Part shown: one piece after another, positions 47,977-58,388 of the stretch
Layout of the letters: every line of letters starts with the position of its first letter
Position numbering within the stretch: position 1 is the first letter of the stretch
NCBI GenBank assembly: GCA_036971715.1
Contig: JAVHJL010000007.1
Location: 1,240,001-1,304,000, forward strand
DNA length: 64,000 bases
From: Arthrobotrys musiformis
Lineage: Eukaryota; Ascomycota; Orbiliomycetes; Orbiliales; Orbiliaceae
Reading direction: 5' to 3'
Program-made: the position numbers and the translations under genes
Notes under the pieces: model-generated
What the model was told of the DNA's origin: nothing
Databases searched by the model: none
What the model saw: the letters and a program-made list of their open reading frames with translations, nothing else

Positions 47977-48815
47977 GAGAGGGGATCAGGGGGACCTGGG
48001 AGGGCTACGAGGGTTTCTCCTTCGGTAGGACGACTGTTTAGTTTAAAAGGCAACCTACAGTTCCCATTAATTCATTTTCTGGAAGCCGAGGTCTACATAA
48101 GTTTAATTAGAAGAGCGATATCTGGTATGGACCAGAGTGTTAGAATGATACCTAGTATATATTTTGCTATAGGAAGAGATAAATCGAGTTATTCATTAAA
48201 CTTCCGTCTGCCGGTGCCGCCATCTTGCATGCATGCATGCATATGCATCCAAAAATCCATCAAAATCCTAGTTTCGGTTGGTACCAGTTCCGATAGCCTG
48301 GTAACTCTAGACCACGGTAATATTAAAATTGCTGTGATCAAATGGAGGTAGCCTGTACGTACAGGCACATTCCTAGCGGTGGCGTAAAACGATCCAGGGC
48401 GTAAGCACCCGACAGCAATGTCCGCTAGCACGCCTTACAATAAGGTTCAGCCGTAGAACCAACAATCGGAAGGAAACTATCGCGGACTGACATGGTTCCC
48501 GAAACCGACTCTTCATGAAGTATAAATCTAGAGGTTCCCCGATATCCAATTGTCGATATTTTCTGGAATATCAAACGGCAGAGATATCAGCATTTCGCTT
48601 TGTTTGTGTAATAATTGCGACCAAGTCTCTACCTACCTAGTCTCATTCCCAGCCTCAGGGTGGTCCATACCTACCTAAGTCTATGTAAGTCGGTGCGTGA
48701 CCTTTAGACTAAATTTTATAAAAAAAAATCCTTTTGCAAGTGATACAGTCGAATGGGGCACTAATGGTTACTGATACCGCCTCAGATAGTCTGAAGACCA
48801 ATCTCCAGCAACAGA
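47977..48815. other. intergenic upstream of the dehydrogenase
   Basis: No supported gene. A short GCAT repeat lies at 48227-48242. TTTATAAAAAAAAATCC near 48716 could serve as a TATA region for the next gene. Confidence 0.5.
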
Positions 48816-49760
48816 ATGCTTCGAAACTTCTTAATCGGCGGGGTTAAATTCCGTCCTCGGGAAGATATACCCGACCTGAGTGGAAGGGTCATACTCGTCA
48901 CAGGAGGCAATTCAGGACTAGGCCTCGAAACAATTCGTCAACTCGTACAGCATAAGCCGGCTCGAATATACCTTGCCGCACGGTCGGCCGCAAAGGCCGA
49001 CGAAGCTATCAAGCAACTACAAAAATCTCAACCCGGAGCTGGGGAGTTACCTATATCACATCTCAGCCTGGATCTCTCATCGTTTGATAGTATCAAATCT
49101 GCAGTGGCGACATTCAAAAAAGCAGAGACCAGACTGGATATTCTCATTAATAATGCTGGTATCATGATGGTTCCGGAGGGTCTGACGAAAGACGGCTACG
49201 AAATTCAACTTGGGACTAACCACCTCGGTCACGCGCTCTTGACACAACTCCTCCTCCCAACGCTCCAGGCAACGACGAAACTGAACCCAGACGTGCGAGT
49301 TGTCACCCTTTCTTCCGGTTCAGAGTCGTTCGGACCTAAAACTTTATACCCGGTGGAAAGTTTCAAGTCAACGATGCCAAAGTTCAGTACACAACATCGT
49401 TACGCCATCTCCAAAGCGGCAAATCTCCACTATAGCAGCGCTATGGCTCAGAGATATAAAGAAATCAGATTCGTCTGTGTTCACCCAGGTTCGGTGCTCA
49501 CGAATCTGGCAGATACGGTGATGAAAAATGAGGGGGTGTTGTTTAAAGCTTTTCTTATAGCGTATACTGTCATGTTTATTACCAAACCGGAGCAAGGTGC
49601 TTTGAATCAACTCTGGGCTTCGGTTAGCCCTGATGCTGTCTCTGGCGAGTTTTATCATCCTGTGGGGTTGGCAGGAAAGGGCTCGCATCATGTTAAGAAT
49701 ATGAAGGAACAGGAGCAGCTATGGGATTGGACGCAGGAAGAACTCAAGGCACATCTCTAG
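48816..49760 (+). CDS. short-chain dehydrogenase/reductase
   Basis: An intronless frame of 314 residues with the classical SDR set: cofactor motif TGGNSGLG (29-36), NNAG (112-115), catalytic Ser in TLSSG (about 166-168) and YAISK (196-200), with the Asn of the tetrad in GTNHLGH. The order and length match retinol dehydrogenase/WW-domain oxidoreductase-like SDRs, which use NADP(H) and are often membrane-associated. A Leu/Ile/Phe-rich stretch near residues 240-255 may contact membrane. The substrate is unknown. It stands alone rather than in an evident biosynthetic cluster. ATG 48816 is the natural start just ahead of the Rossmann fold. Confidence 0.93.
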   Translation: MLRNFLIGGVKFRPREDIPDLSGRVILVTGGNSGLGLETIRQLVQHKPARIYLAARSAAKADEAIKQLQKSQPGAGELPISHLSLDLSSFDSIKSAVATFKKAETRLDILINNAGIMMVPEGLTKDGYEIQLGTNHLGHALLTQLLLPTLQATTKLNPDVRVVTLSSGSESFGPKTLYPVESFKSTMPKFSTQHRYAISKAANLHYSSAMAQRYKEIRFVCVHPGSVLTNLADTVMKNEGVLFKAFLIAYTVMFITKPEQGALNQLWASVSPDAVSGEFYHPVGLAGKGSHHVKNMKEQEQLWDWTQEELKAHL

Positions 49761-50269
49761 TTCTATAGTTTTGTATTGATCTAATTAATTCCTCAACATG
49801 TCTGATGTTTTGAAACGCTTGGTAGACTTTGTATTGCGATTCCTTTGTCTTTCCTATACGATATATAATCAATTTTTTTTGGACTTGGCACCGACATTAC
49901 CATACGATTGGTTCCGGGGAAAGAGACGGCTATCGATAGCCCACGTGCGCAGTATTGTTTTGAGCATGGAAGGACTATATACTACGATTTAAACCGGCCT
50001 CGGGTTGTGGGTGGTCCCGTACCCAGCCTAGCACACTTTTTGGCTCTTGCGACCGATAAGCTCGGTTTCATACCATTGAGAATTCGAATAAACGTCAAAT
50101 TTGCAAATTTGGGATCAGAAATTAACCACAACATTATCTCCATAATAATAAAAATCGTAGAAAAAGCTTGACTGCAACTCCAGATAATGATCACCGAGAC
50201 AAGATGGATTTTGAGGCACCCGCAGCAGCTTTGCCGTGTAATAGAAACCAAAATCTCTAGACCCAAATA
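49761..50269. other. convergent intergenic region
   Basis: The 3' ends of the SDR and BTB genes face each other. A 64-codon hydrophobic frame at 49798-49992 probably lies in the SDR 3' region and is not supported. Confidence 0.45.
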
Positions 50270-51730
50270 TTAAAAAAGTCCAACTTGGTCCTCATCACTA
50301 TCATAATCGCTAAACCGAAAATCGCAGTGTGAACCCATTTTGATGCAAGCTGCGAATTGATCTCTCATAGTTACTACAGGACAGCTATGAGACGAGGTTA
50401 GGAGGGAGTTATGGAAAAACCCCATCTGCGCAATCTTTTTCCGAAGCTCTAGCAGGGATCCGTGCCATATCATGTTTTTGTCGAGCAGCATCCATAAGTC
50501 TGCTTCCGCGATCGATCTTTCGATAAAGCCATGCGTTGCGCTCAGGCATATGGCATGACATGCCGTTGATGGGAACTTGACGAGCGCTAGGAGGGCTCTG
50601 AGATGGTAAACCAGGTGGGCGACATTTTCGTCTCTTAGTCTTGATATTTGAACTTTGCTGAAATGTTAGTATTTGCCGACATCAATATATCGATGCCGGG
50701 CATTTCGACGAGGGAATTACTCACTGAAAGTGGTTGGTGGCCAAAGGCTCGCATCCACGACTCTTTTATCTCTGAGGAAGAGCCTACCGCGGCCTGGCTC
50801 CGCTTCAGTAGGCCGTGGTACTCTTCCTGGTGGAAAGATTCCACACGTATTTCCCAGTACGGCGATCAGCTCCTGTACCTGTTTCTGTGTGTCGAATACT
50901 CCCGCGATGAGTAGCCAATCCTCGTAGCCGGGCTCCAAGGCGTATGGCTCATATTTTTCGATCCATGATTGAGACCAAGGTTTAACCACATCCTCCCATT
51001 TATATTTTTGACAGATGGCCGCAACCTTTGCGACTTGTTGGAAGGTTAAATTTTCCAATGTAGTTTCGCATTCGCCTTCGTTCCCGTGAAGGACCCGAAG
51101 GATCACTTCGAGAAGGCTTGTATCGCCTTTCAACTCTAACCGAATGCAGGAGATTTTGTCGTTTTCTCGCCCATTGTCAGACCGCCCATTCCCTATATGC
51201 ACAGCGTATGCATCGTCAATCATCTCGCTGATAATGGCGGATGAGGGCTTGAGGACGTCCGCCGAGACTTGATAATGGATCACTTCTTCGGGCTCTCGGG
51301 TTGCGACGACGATACAATTGTAGTTTTCAGTAATAGTAATGCGAGACGTTGGCACCAAATCCGTTTTTGAGCGTCTCAGTTGCCCTATGTCTACATCTCC
51401 GAATGCTGAAGAGATATTCCCCGTTTGTTTTGTAGCCTCAATATCTGACCGTAGTCTATCTAGGCGACCTGGTGGGAACCTCCCACCCCGGGTACCCCTG
51501 CGCGCGGGTGGGCTATTGGGGATTGTGGGACGGTCGCGCCATGATTTATTGAATCTGTCTGGACTGGTCTCGTGCGGAGACCGCACAATGAGTGAACGGT
51601 TTTCATTGTAATCTGTTCTTCCGTTACGCCAACTGCTAGAACTTTTTGCAGGAGTGTAGGTACTGCTTTCTGTCGTGTCGCTGTGCCAGCTTTTTCGGCT
51701 TGATCTCCAGTTCGACTGGTCGCGATACAT
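50270..51730 (-). CDS. BTB/POZ-domain protein, two exons
   Basis: Exons in coding order are 51730-50725 and 50652-50270, joined across a 72-nt intron (GTGAGT donor, ATACTAAC branch), giving 462 residues. The first 120 residues are Ser/Arg-rich and disordered. From about 130 comes a BTB-like core (IVVATREPEEVIHYQVSADVL, then SSAIISEMI and VILRVLHGN), as in the large fungal family of BTB proteins with unknown partners. Downstream helices contain YKWEDVVKPW and YEDWLLIAGVF. The frame only continues if the AAG acceptor at 50653 is used; the better-looking CAG five bases upstream leads to a stop after eight codons. It may serve as a cullin-3 adaptor or another protein-interaction scaffold. Confidence 0.82.
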
Positions 51731-53639
51731 GTTTTGACGTACAACGAGCGCGAGCTAGGTTCCGAATTTGTTGCAATTTGTAAAGGAAGAAATAACGGCG
51801 TTGCGAATAAAAGAGCCTGAAGTGTCAGCTAGGACAGCTTTGATATAGGTCAAAAGTTAATCCCGTCGAAAGGAGAGTAAATTTTGGAGAATATTAGAAG
51901 GGAGTGGTAGCCACTAGATTTCACCGGAGGTTTTAATTCAGAGATGAACAGCTAGTTTCTATTATATGGGTACGCGCGAGGCTGGCAAACACAAACCTGT
52001 GGCACCTGATTTGCGTAGTGCGGCACAGCGTTACACAGCGAAGCAACTTCAGGCATCATATATGCATGTACCAGTTGGTTGTATCAAGGATCTCGGATCA
52101 AACCCACTGCACTGGAGGTGCCATGGTGGCCTACCTATCGAAATAATCACTGTACAGCGTGCAACTCCAAATAAATTTAGCGGCCGACGTGCAACTTGGG
52201 AGGCGGCAGAATCTAGAACGGAATACAAATAAAATCGCTATAGGGATGATAGTGAAGCTAGTACTAGTTAAGATCTGAGTACGAGACCAGTTGAGATTAA
52301 ATGAAGAGTGATTGAAGAGTAGTCTGGGTCACTCCCTACATTGAAGAGTTCCACCAAGGGAGCCGACCGAAGTAACTTCCACTGTGGACATTAGATCTAT
52401 TCATTCAAGGCTTTCATCACTGCGTGCTATGGGGTATTTCAGTCGGCCCCGTTCGTGGCATCTAATTAACTGCGGTACGCCGCGATATATATCTCCTATC
52501 TAGCCCTCACATTAGCTCCATCCCCCCCAAAATTACCAGAGGGTGGAAGTGACTTACCATTATTTCCTTATTCCCTTTCTGAAATGTCTAAGATGGGTTT
52601 ATAGAGATCTCTACTTCAACACAAACCTATGGCATATACAATTAGCCTCTTGACATTGTTCGGGAGTTATGTGATTTCATTACACATATGCACGTACCGC
52701 GGCTTTTATGGTATCAATATATCACCAACAATAATCTGTCCAACCGCAACGTGCAACCCGCTTAGAGCACAGCACTGCCTACTAGGTACCTAAGTACTTA
52801 CCTACCTGGGTATACGTACCTTTTACCTACCTAGAACCGGACTAGTAGAAATCCTAGGAAGTCAGAAACATTCCACCTACATGTATAGGTACCTAGGTAT
52901 ATATAAGTGCGTATACATACTATAGGCGCTCACCGACTCACTCAAGTGCATTCAGGTAAGTAGAACGAGACTCTATCTGCAACGATGTATTTCCCAAACT
53001 TAGCGGTCACCGAGAACGCTGGTAATCATTCGATTTGGTCCCCACTTCCCACAAAACTTCTTTATTTCTTTCTGTCATCTCCCTCAACATCTCAAAGACT
53101 CACAACCTCTCCCTCCTCTACACACCACCCCCTGATGCTCGACAAACCTCCCTATCATTGCATCGGAACCGATAATTGCGATCTCTTCTGCTTCATCTCC
53201 TCTGAAAGGATCCAAAAACTCAAGATTATTTGCTCTCGCGAGCTCGAACGACGAGAATACCACTTCTCAGTAAAAACGGACATCTTTGTTGTTTCCCCAA
53301 CCCTCCATCTCATCGCAGTCAGCCCCCATTCTATCAAGTCCAAGCTTTGCTCCGCAATCCGCATCAGATGCTAATATTTGCTATCACGCTCAAGCTCTTC
53401 TCTCCCGGCGTGCCCAACCCTATCTGGGTCGGCACGATCGTTTTTCCCTGTTCGGATTCTTCTCCATCTCGTTCCTTGAGAGATGAGCGCTATGGAGGAA
53501 GACAATAGACCCGGTTCGAGTACGAAAGCCTTAACAGAGGATAGGAAGAAGAATACTCGACCGAGAAGGGCCAACCGAATATACGATAAGCGGTATATAC
53601 CGGAGACGATAATCCTGCTCCCGCCCGACGACTCACAAA
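51731..53639. other. intergenic with palindromic simple repeats
   Basis: No supported gene. Frames at 51966-52232 and 52985-53374 lack domains. CCTAGGTACCTA-type repeats occur at 52782-52921. Confidence 0.5.
52782..52921. repeat. dispersed TAGGTACCTA / TACCTACC repeats
   Basis: Overlapping palindromic units such as TAGGTACCTA and CCTAGGTA recur here, with a related block near 56227-56278. Confidence 0.65.
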
Positions 53640-55562
53640 ATGGCCTCCTCACGAGCTCCCAGACGACGAAGACAAAGCTTAATTGTTACCCAACCTACCG
53701 GGGCTAAAGCCTTCTGTATCTATTGCCCTATCCCAATTAAAACGGACCTTCAAAATACGTCTTCGGCTGTGTTTGCTCAGTCCGGTGATGATGTTAGCAT
53801 CAGATCCGATATCTTTAACAGTGACGGAACCCTTTGGGTCCGCTATCTCGCTGAAAGTCTGTACCAAAGTCGGCCCTCGACAGAAGAGGAAGTCGATGGG
53901 CCACCTAGTCAGGACTACAAATATGAATTCGATGACCGTTGGGCGTTGCCACTGCTATTGGAGTCCAAGAATACCCGCAAAACCGACTTCCCCGAAAAGT
54001 ATTCCTACATGACAAAACAGAAACAGCAAAAATAGTACGGTGACTACCTTAACTTGAAGAAGAAGGTAGCGGCTGGCAGGGTAAACGGTCAAGTGGAGGC
54101 TGCCATTCATATGGCCCGGGACGCAATGGAACGCAGGATTTTGTCCGAATCTGCTTTGGTCTTTGCCACCACAAACTCAAGTCAATCGTACGGGGTTACA
54201 GCGCATTTCCTTCCCGATGTCGTTTTTATGGACGAGGCTGGACAGTTATCGGAAATAGATATATGCGTCGCTCCCGCACATAGCAAAGCCTCCAAAGTCA
54301 TTTTATCTGGCGACCAGATGCAGCTCCCATCAATAAACACATACTCAATACCGTTTTTCCAAGTCTCTGGACTTGAGAAGCTTGCAAACTTAGTTGGAGC
54401 GGATAACAAAGCCCCAAACGAAGTGCATGGGACGGAGGGAGATGTTGAGGACCCGGTTGGACATTACTCCGGAGTAACTACCGCTCAGAGACATTGTTGA
54501 GCCTGTTTCCTGTTGGGACCATCGGGTAGGATGATGCGTTGATCTTGTGTGTAAGATAATTATTAAAATAATTAAATTAGCACAGGATGGAAGGAGAAAT
54601 TCTTCTCCTCACCATCATCATCAACCTTATCTTATCTCTCACCTACTTCTTAGTTGCGAACATGGCGTTTCTGAAGAGTTAGTGTTATCGAAATCGGAAA
54701 TTTCTTACTGCTTTACTTTATGTCTGGACAGAATTCCCCAATGTAAGTTGCCCTCACCGCGCCTGTGTTTGATCTTGGTCTAATCGTTTAGGCTGGGTTC
54801 GACGCCTGGCTACAGAAAACAGACGCCGACCTGCGTCAAAGATTCGGGGAGAGATACGAGCAGCGGCTCGAAGAGAACGAAGCTGTGACTTTTTCACTAT
54901 CGGTTTCCTTCAGGGGGCGCGGTGGTGGCTCATTTCCGAACTATTTTACCAAAACCTCTTACAGTAAGTGTTGCATAAACCTTGATCTGCTCCATTTTTA
55001 AATTTTTGAAGGACGGGAAAGGAAAAGAGATTAAGACAGACAAGAAATCACGACGGCAGGGCTAACAAGTCTATAGGCACACTATCGAAAACGACGGCCA
55101 GGCCGACTACTTCACGACAAAATGGGCCCGAAATGCGTTGATCAAGCGTCCATCTGATACCCCAGCCATCCTTTGGCACGACGTTCGGCCCTACTCGAGT
55201 TCTAAAGACTCAACTTCTATGAGCATGGTAATCATGCATCAGCGGAGGCCATCGTTAACCTTTTATCTGAAATTGAGAATATATCCCAAAGAATCAGCCC
55301 GAGCGGGAGAGTCGTTATTCCGATGTATTCGGCTCAAGTTTCAGTTATCAAGGACCTTGTCAACGAAAAACTCAAGGGATCTCTACGTTCCGTCAGAGTG
55401 ACAATGGTCAATAATTCCCAGGGACAAGAATCGACATACGTAATCGTAGACCTCGTTAGGTCTAGATCAGAGGCCGCATCCTTGGCTTCTTACGTGACAA
55501 AAGGAGGATTAACGCTGCAATTTCACGCGCTAAGCGCAAAACAATCATTTTCGGGGACATAG
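53640..55562 (+). pseudogene. decayed UPF1-like superfamily 1 helicase fragment
   Basis: Recognisable helicase pieces remain in order. At 54036-54330 there is a helix, then SALVFATTNSS, the DEAG box (VVFMDEAGQLSEI) and the Q-containing ILSGDQMQLP motif. At about 55160-55190 comes ILWHDVRPYSS. At 55228-55500 comes NHASAEAIVNLLSEI, then the motif V region VNNSQGQESTYVIVDLVRS. No Walker A (GPPGTGKS) is found upstream. A TAG interrupts the frame at 54033-54035 unless it is a splice site, and the frame shifts between 55190 and 55230. The segment between the motifs (54430-55080) is not convincingly coding. These signs point to a 5'-truncated, frame-broken copy rather than a working gene. Confidence 0.65.
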
Positions 55563-56226
55563 GGATGTATGGAAAGAATGCGGTCTTCGAAGCGCTTACG
55601 GGGCTACCAGTGTAAAGTGAGTGACCGTGGAGTTTATGAATTCCGGTTGCTCATTGCCTACGGTGAGAGGTGGGAAGAATATAACAAAGAGGACAAAGCT
55701 AATCCTCGAAGAGAGCATATATCGATGAACGTATCTACAATTGGTGGAGGGAAATTGACCCCGCGAATTCGTCCGAAGAATCACGTCGCTTAAACGCACC
55801 GCTTTGGGAAAAGGAAACAATAGTAGGAAATCATATTAGATTAGTTTAGAACTTAGCAACATGGCACTAGAGCTTCTCTCATCACAATCATCAATCTAGA
55901 CAAGTTTCTCCCCCACCTTCGTGCCATCGTGATTTCGCAGTTCCCGTGCTTCTTTCAGCGAATGCCTGTTCGCACTAGCCAAGAAAGTCATGGATAAGCC
56001 GGGGGAAAGTCTGCTCCCATATCACGGGACTTAATTCCATCCATCGGTACCTTCACGTACAATCTTTTGTATCTGGTTATTTTAGCTACACTTCCTGTTT
56101 CAATTTCTTCTACTCCCTTTTCATTCCTTGATATTAAGGACAACTCTACGGTGGGTTCACTATAGGTTAAATAATTGACTTCCTCGAACTCAATATACAG
56201 TTATTTTAGCGAGCCAGTCGCTAAAT

Positions 56227-56278
56227 AGGTACCTGCCCGGCGAATATTTACCTAGGTATACCTAGGTACCTACTTATT
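56227..56278. repeat. TACCTAGGTA palindromic repeat block
   Basis: Contains two overlapping ACCTAGGTA units and GGTACCTAC, related to the block at 52782-52921. Confidence 0.65.
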
Positions 56279-56444
56279 TATTAGAACTATTGTACATCCT
56301 TAAGCGTATGTCGAAGGACCACCCAGATGATCACTTGGATATTGATGCCTTTCAATATTCGCACATCAGACATTGAATTTAATAATGAATCTCTTTTATA
56401 AATTAAGCTCCTGGGCCTTGACGGAACATTATAAATAGTGCCAA

Positions 56445-56525
56445 CTTCCCTCTTTCCCCCTTCCCTCTTTCCCTCTTTCCCCCTTTCTCTCTTTCTCTCT
56501 TTCTCCCTTTCCATCTCTACCTCTC
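56445..56525. repeat. pyrimidine tandem repeat (CCCTCTTT)n
   Basis: An uninterrupted C/T stretch built from CCCTCTTT and CTCTCTTT units, about 80 bases. Confidence 0.85.
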
Positions 56526-56645
56526 CATCATCACACCCGTCACTACAGACATCCAATTCATTGGTTTTACCATACCCAACCTTTAAGTCCTGGATTTTAC
56601 CACCCTCCTAAACAGGAGATTTGCCATGCATATTTAGAATGCAAA

Positions 56646-57624
56646 ATGAACCTGCCATCGCATAGCCTGGCTCTGGCTCTGGCAAGACTTCATGCTGCAG
56701 ACCAACTCATGGATAACCTCCCACTTTCCGGTACGTTTTGACCAATAATTGGAGACGGTCGAGTTCTACCGACTAGGCACTAACAGTTTTAACAGAATCC
56801 AGGCACCAAAAACTCGGAGGATCGATTAAACGCGCTTCATCAAAGCTGCGACACCCAATTCGCCACCCTTACCTGACCAGTACCAATTTAGCAGAGCAAC
56901 TACCTACCACCAACGGGTTAATCGAGCGACCCGGTTCAGGGCCATGAGAGACTTCTTGATCGGGTGCTTGGGCACGAAAGAGAAGGACTTATACCAAACA
57001 AACTGGTTGAAGTCGGTACAGAAAGCGTTTTGGTGTCTCCAATGGCTCGACCACGCTACCACTATAGGCGGCGGGGTCGGAAGACCTTTGGATCAGGCGA
57101 GGGGTACGGTTAGAAACACTGGGGATCTGGCTGCACATGGAGCTGATGTCGAGGTAAGCAACAAACCTACCTACAAAGTGGGAACGGAATTTCTAACATA
57201 TCAATAAATATTAGTTGGACGCGGTTCTGGCCATGCTTGAACTGGGAAATGACCAGAAGTGTGTCCTTGAAGCATTCCGTCTCATCTACGGCCAAACGGC
57301 GCAATTCTGTTAGTATACCTTATGTATTCTCAATTTCCGTTTGTTTTGAGCCCCAACTTACCTCAAGGTAGATCTCGACAAGTCTTAACACACAGGACTC
57401 GTAATTTTCCCTGTTTGCTAAAAAACAGGTTGAACACGGCACAGAAAATTCTCAGCGCGGTAGATCCCATAGCGGCACAAAAATGTTTCGAAAACGTGAT
57501 AGATCTCCTCTGCGAACCCGATCCTCCTAGTGACATAGATATCGACGCGACGATCTATGGATCAAGATTAAGGTGTACATATTCAGGCCGTGAGCCAGGC
57601 CTGGCCGGGATACAGTCTAGATAG
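56646..57624 (+). CDS. hypothetical multi-exon protein, N-terminal part uncertain
   Basis: The well-supported part is exon 56944-57153 (starts MRDFLIGCLGTKEKD), exon 57215-57308 (LDAVLAMLELGNDQKC and on) and exon 57368-57624, in phase with a GTAAGC donor, ATATTAG acceptor and a final CTCAAG acceptor. A possible first exon 56646-56730 (MNLPSHSLALALARLHAADQ) can be spliced to 56803, but that frame stops at TGA 56874-56876, while the natural-looking continuation (DQYQFSRATTYHQRVNRATRFRAMRDF) is one base out of frame. So the gene either starts at 56944 or carries a frameshift. No domain is recognised; the chain is soluble and helical. Confidence 0.4.
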
Positions 57625-58388
57625 ATGCTATGCTCTCTCCCTACCGCGAACAAAAGGTTTATCTCCGGTGTGAGCTCTGGTGGTAACTATATCATGAGAC
57701 TAAAGATCTTCTGAATGGCATGGTCTTGTTTTAATCGTAGGTATATATAGAGGAATACAATCCATGCCGTGGCACTACCTTCTGATGCTACATTGCAAAT
57801 AATCTTCGTTTACGCAGTTAAGTCGTGCAACAAGTTAAAAGACGTTCATTGTGTATATAATCCAGAATAAAATGTCAATCTTAATAAATACTCCATATAT
57901 ATAGATCTACCGCCTGGCTCCTGTACGCAGACGAATCTAACATAGCGGAAATACTGGTGCTAGAGTATGTTCACGTCGATATAGATCTATAGACCCAGGC
58001 CCGTACGCACCTACCTACCTCAAAATTCTCCCTTAAGACACAATATTCCCCCGCGCACGTGCACGCACTAGTTTCCATATTACAACAGGGTACAGTATTA
58101 AAAAATTCACGATAGAACTGGCACCCTAGCTCTAGCTCCACAAACCGTTTCTCGGAGCGTGAAATTGTAGCCTATTAAATTGATCAAAAGGAAAACGAAA
58201 TTCATAATATTAACGAGAATACGTAGATACACCACAAAAACCTAATTATCTAGACTTGATAGAAACTTGCGAAACGTTGAATTGAACCCCAGCGCCCGTA
58301 AATACCAACGCCTAAAAACTTCATACTTTTAATCCCAGGATATCTTTCCCGTCTGCCGGGGAGAGGCACCATCTTTAACCGCACACGC
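57625..58388. other. convergent intergenic region
   Basis: AT-rich, no supported gene. Confidence 0.5.

Larger units (their letters stand above)
55563..56645. other. intergenic with repeats
   Basis: No supported gene. It holds a TAGGTACC block (56227-56278) and a pyrimidine tract (56445-56525). A frame at 55569-55793 may be the tail of the helicase relic. Confidence 0.5.

Noticed and set aside
49798..49992. 64-codon hydrophobic frame after the dehydrogenase
   Set aside because: It lies 40 bases behind the SDR stop and most likely in its 3' untranslated region.
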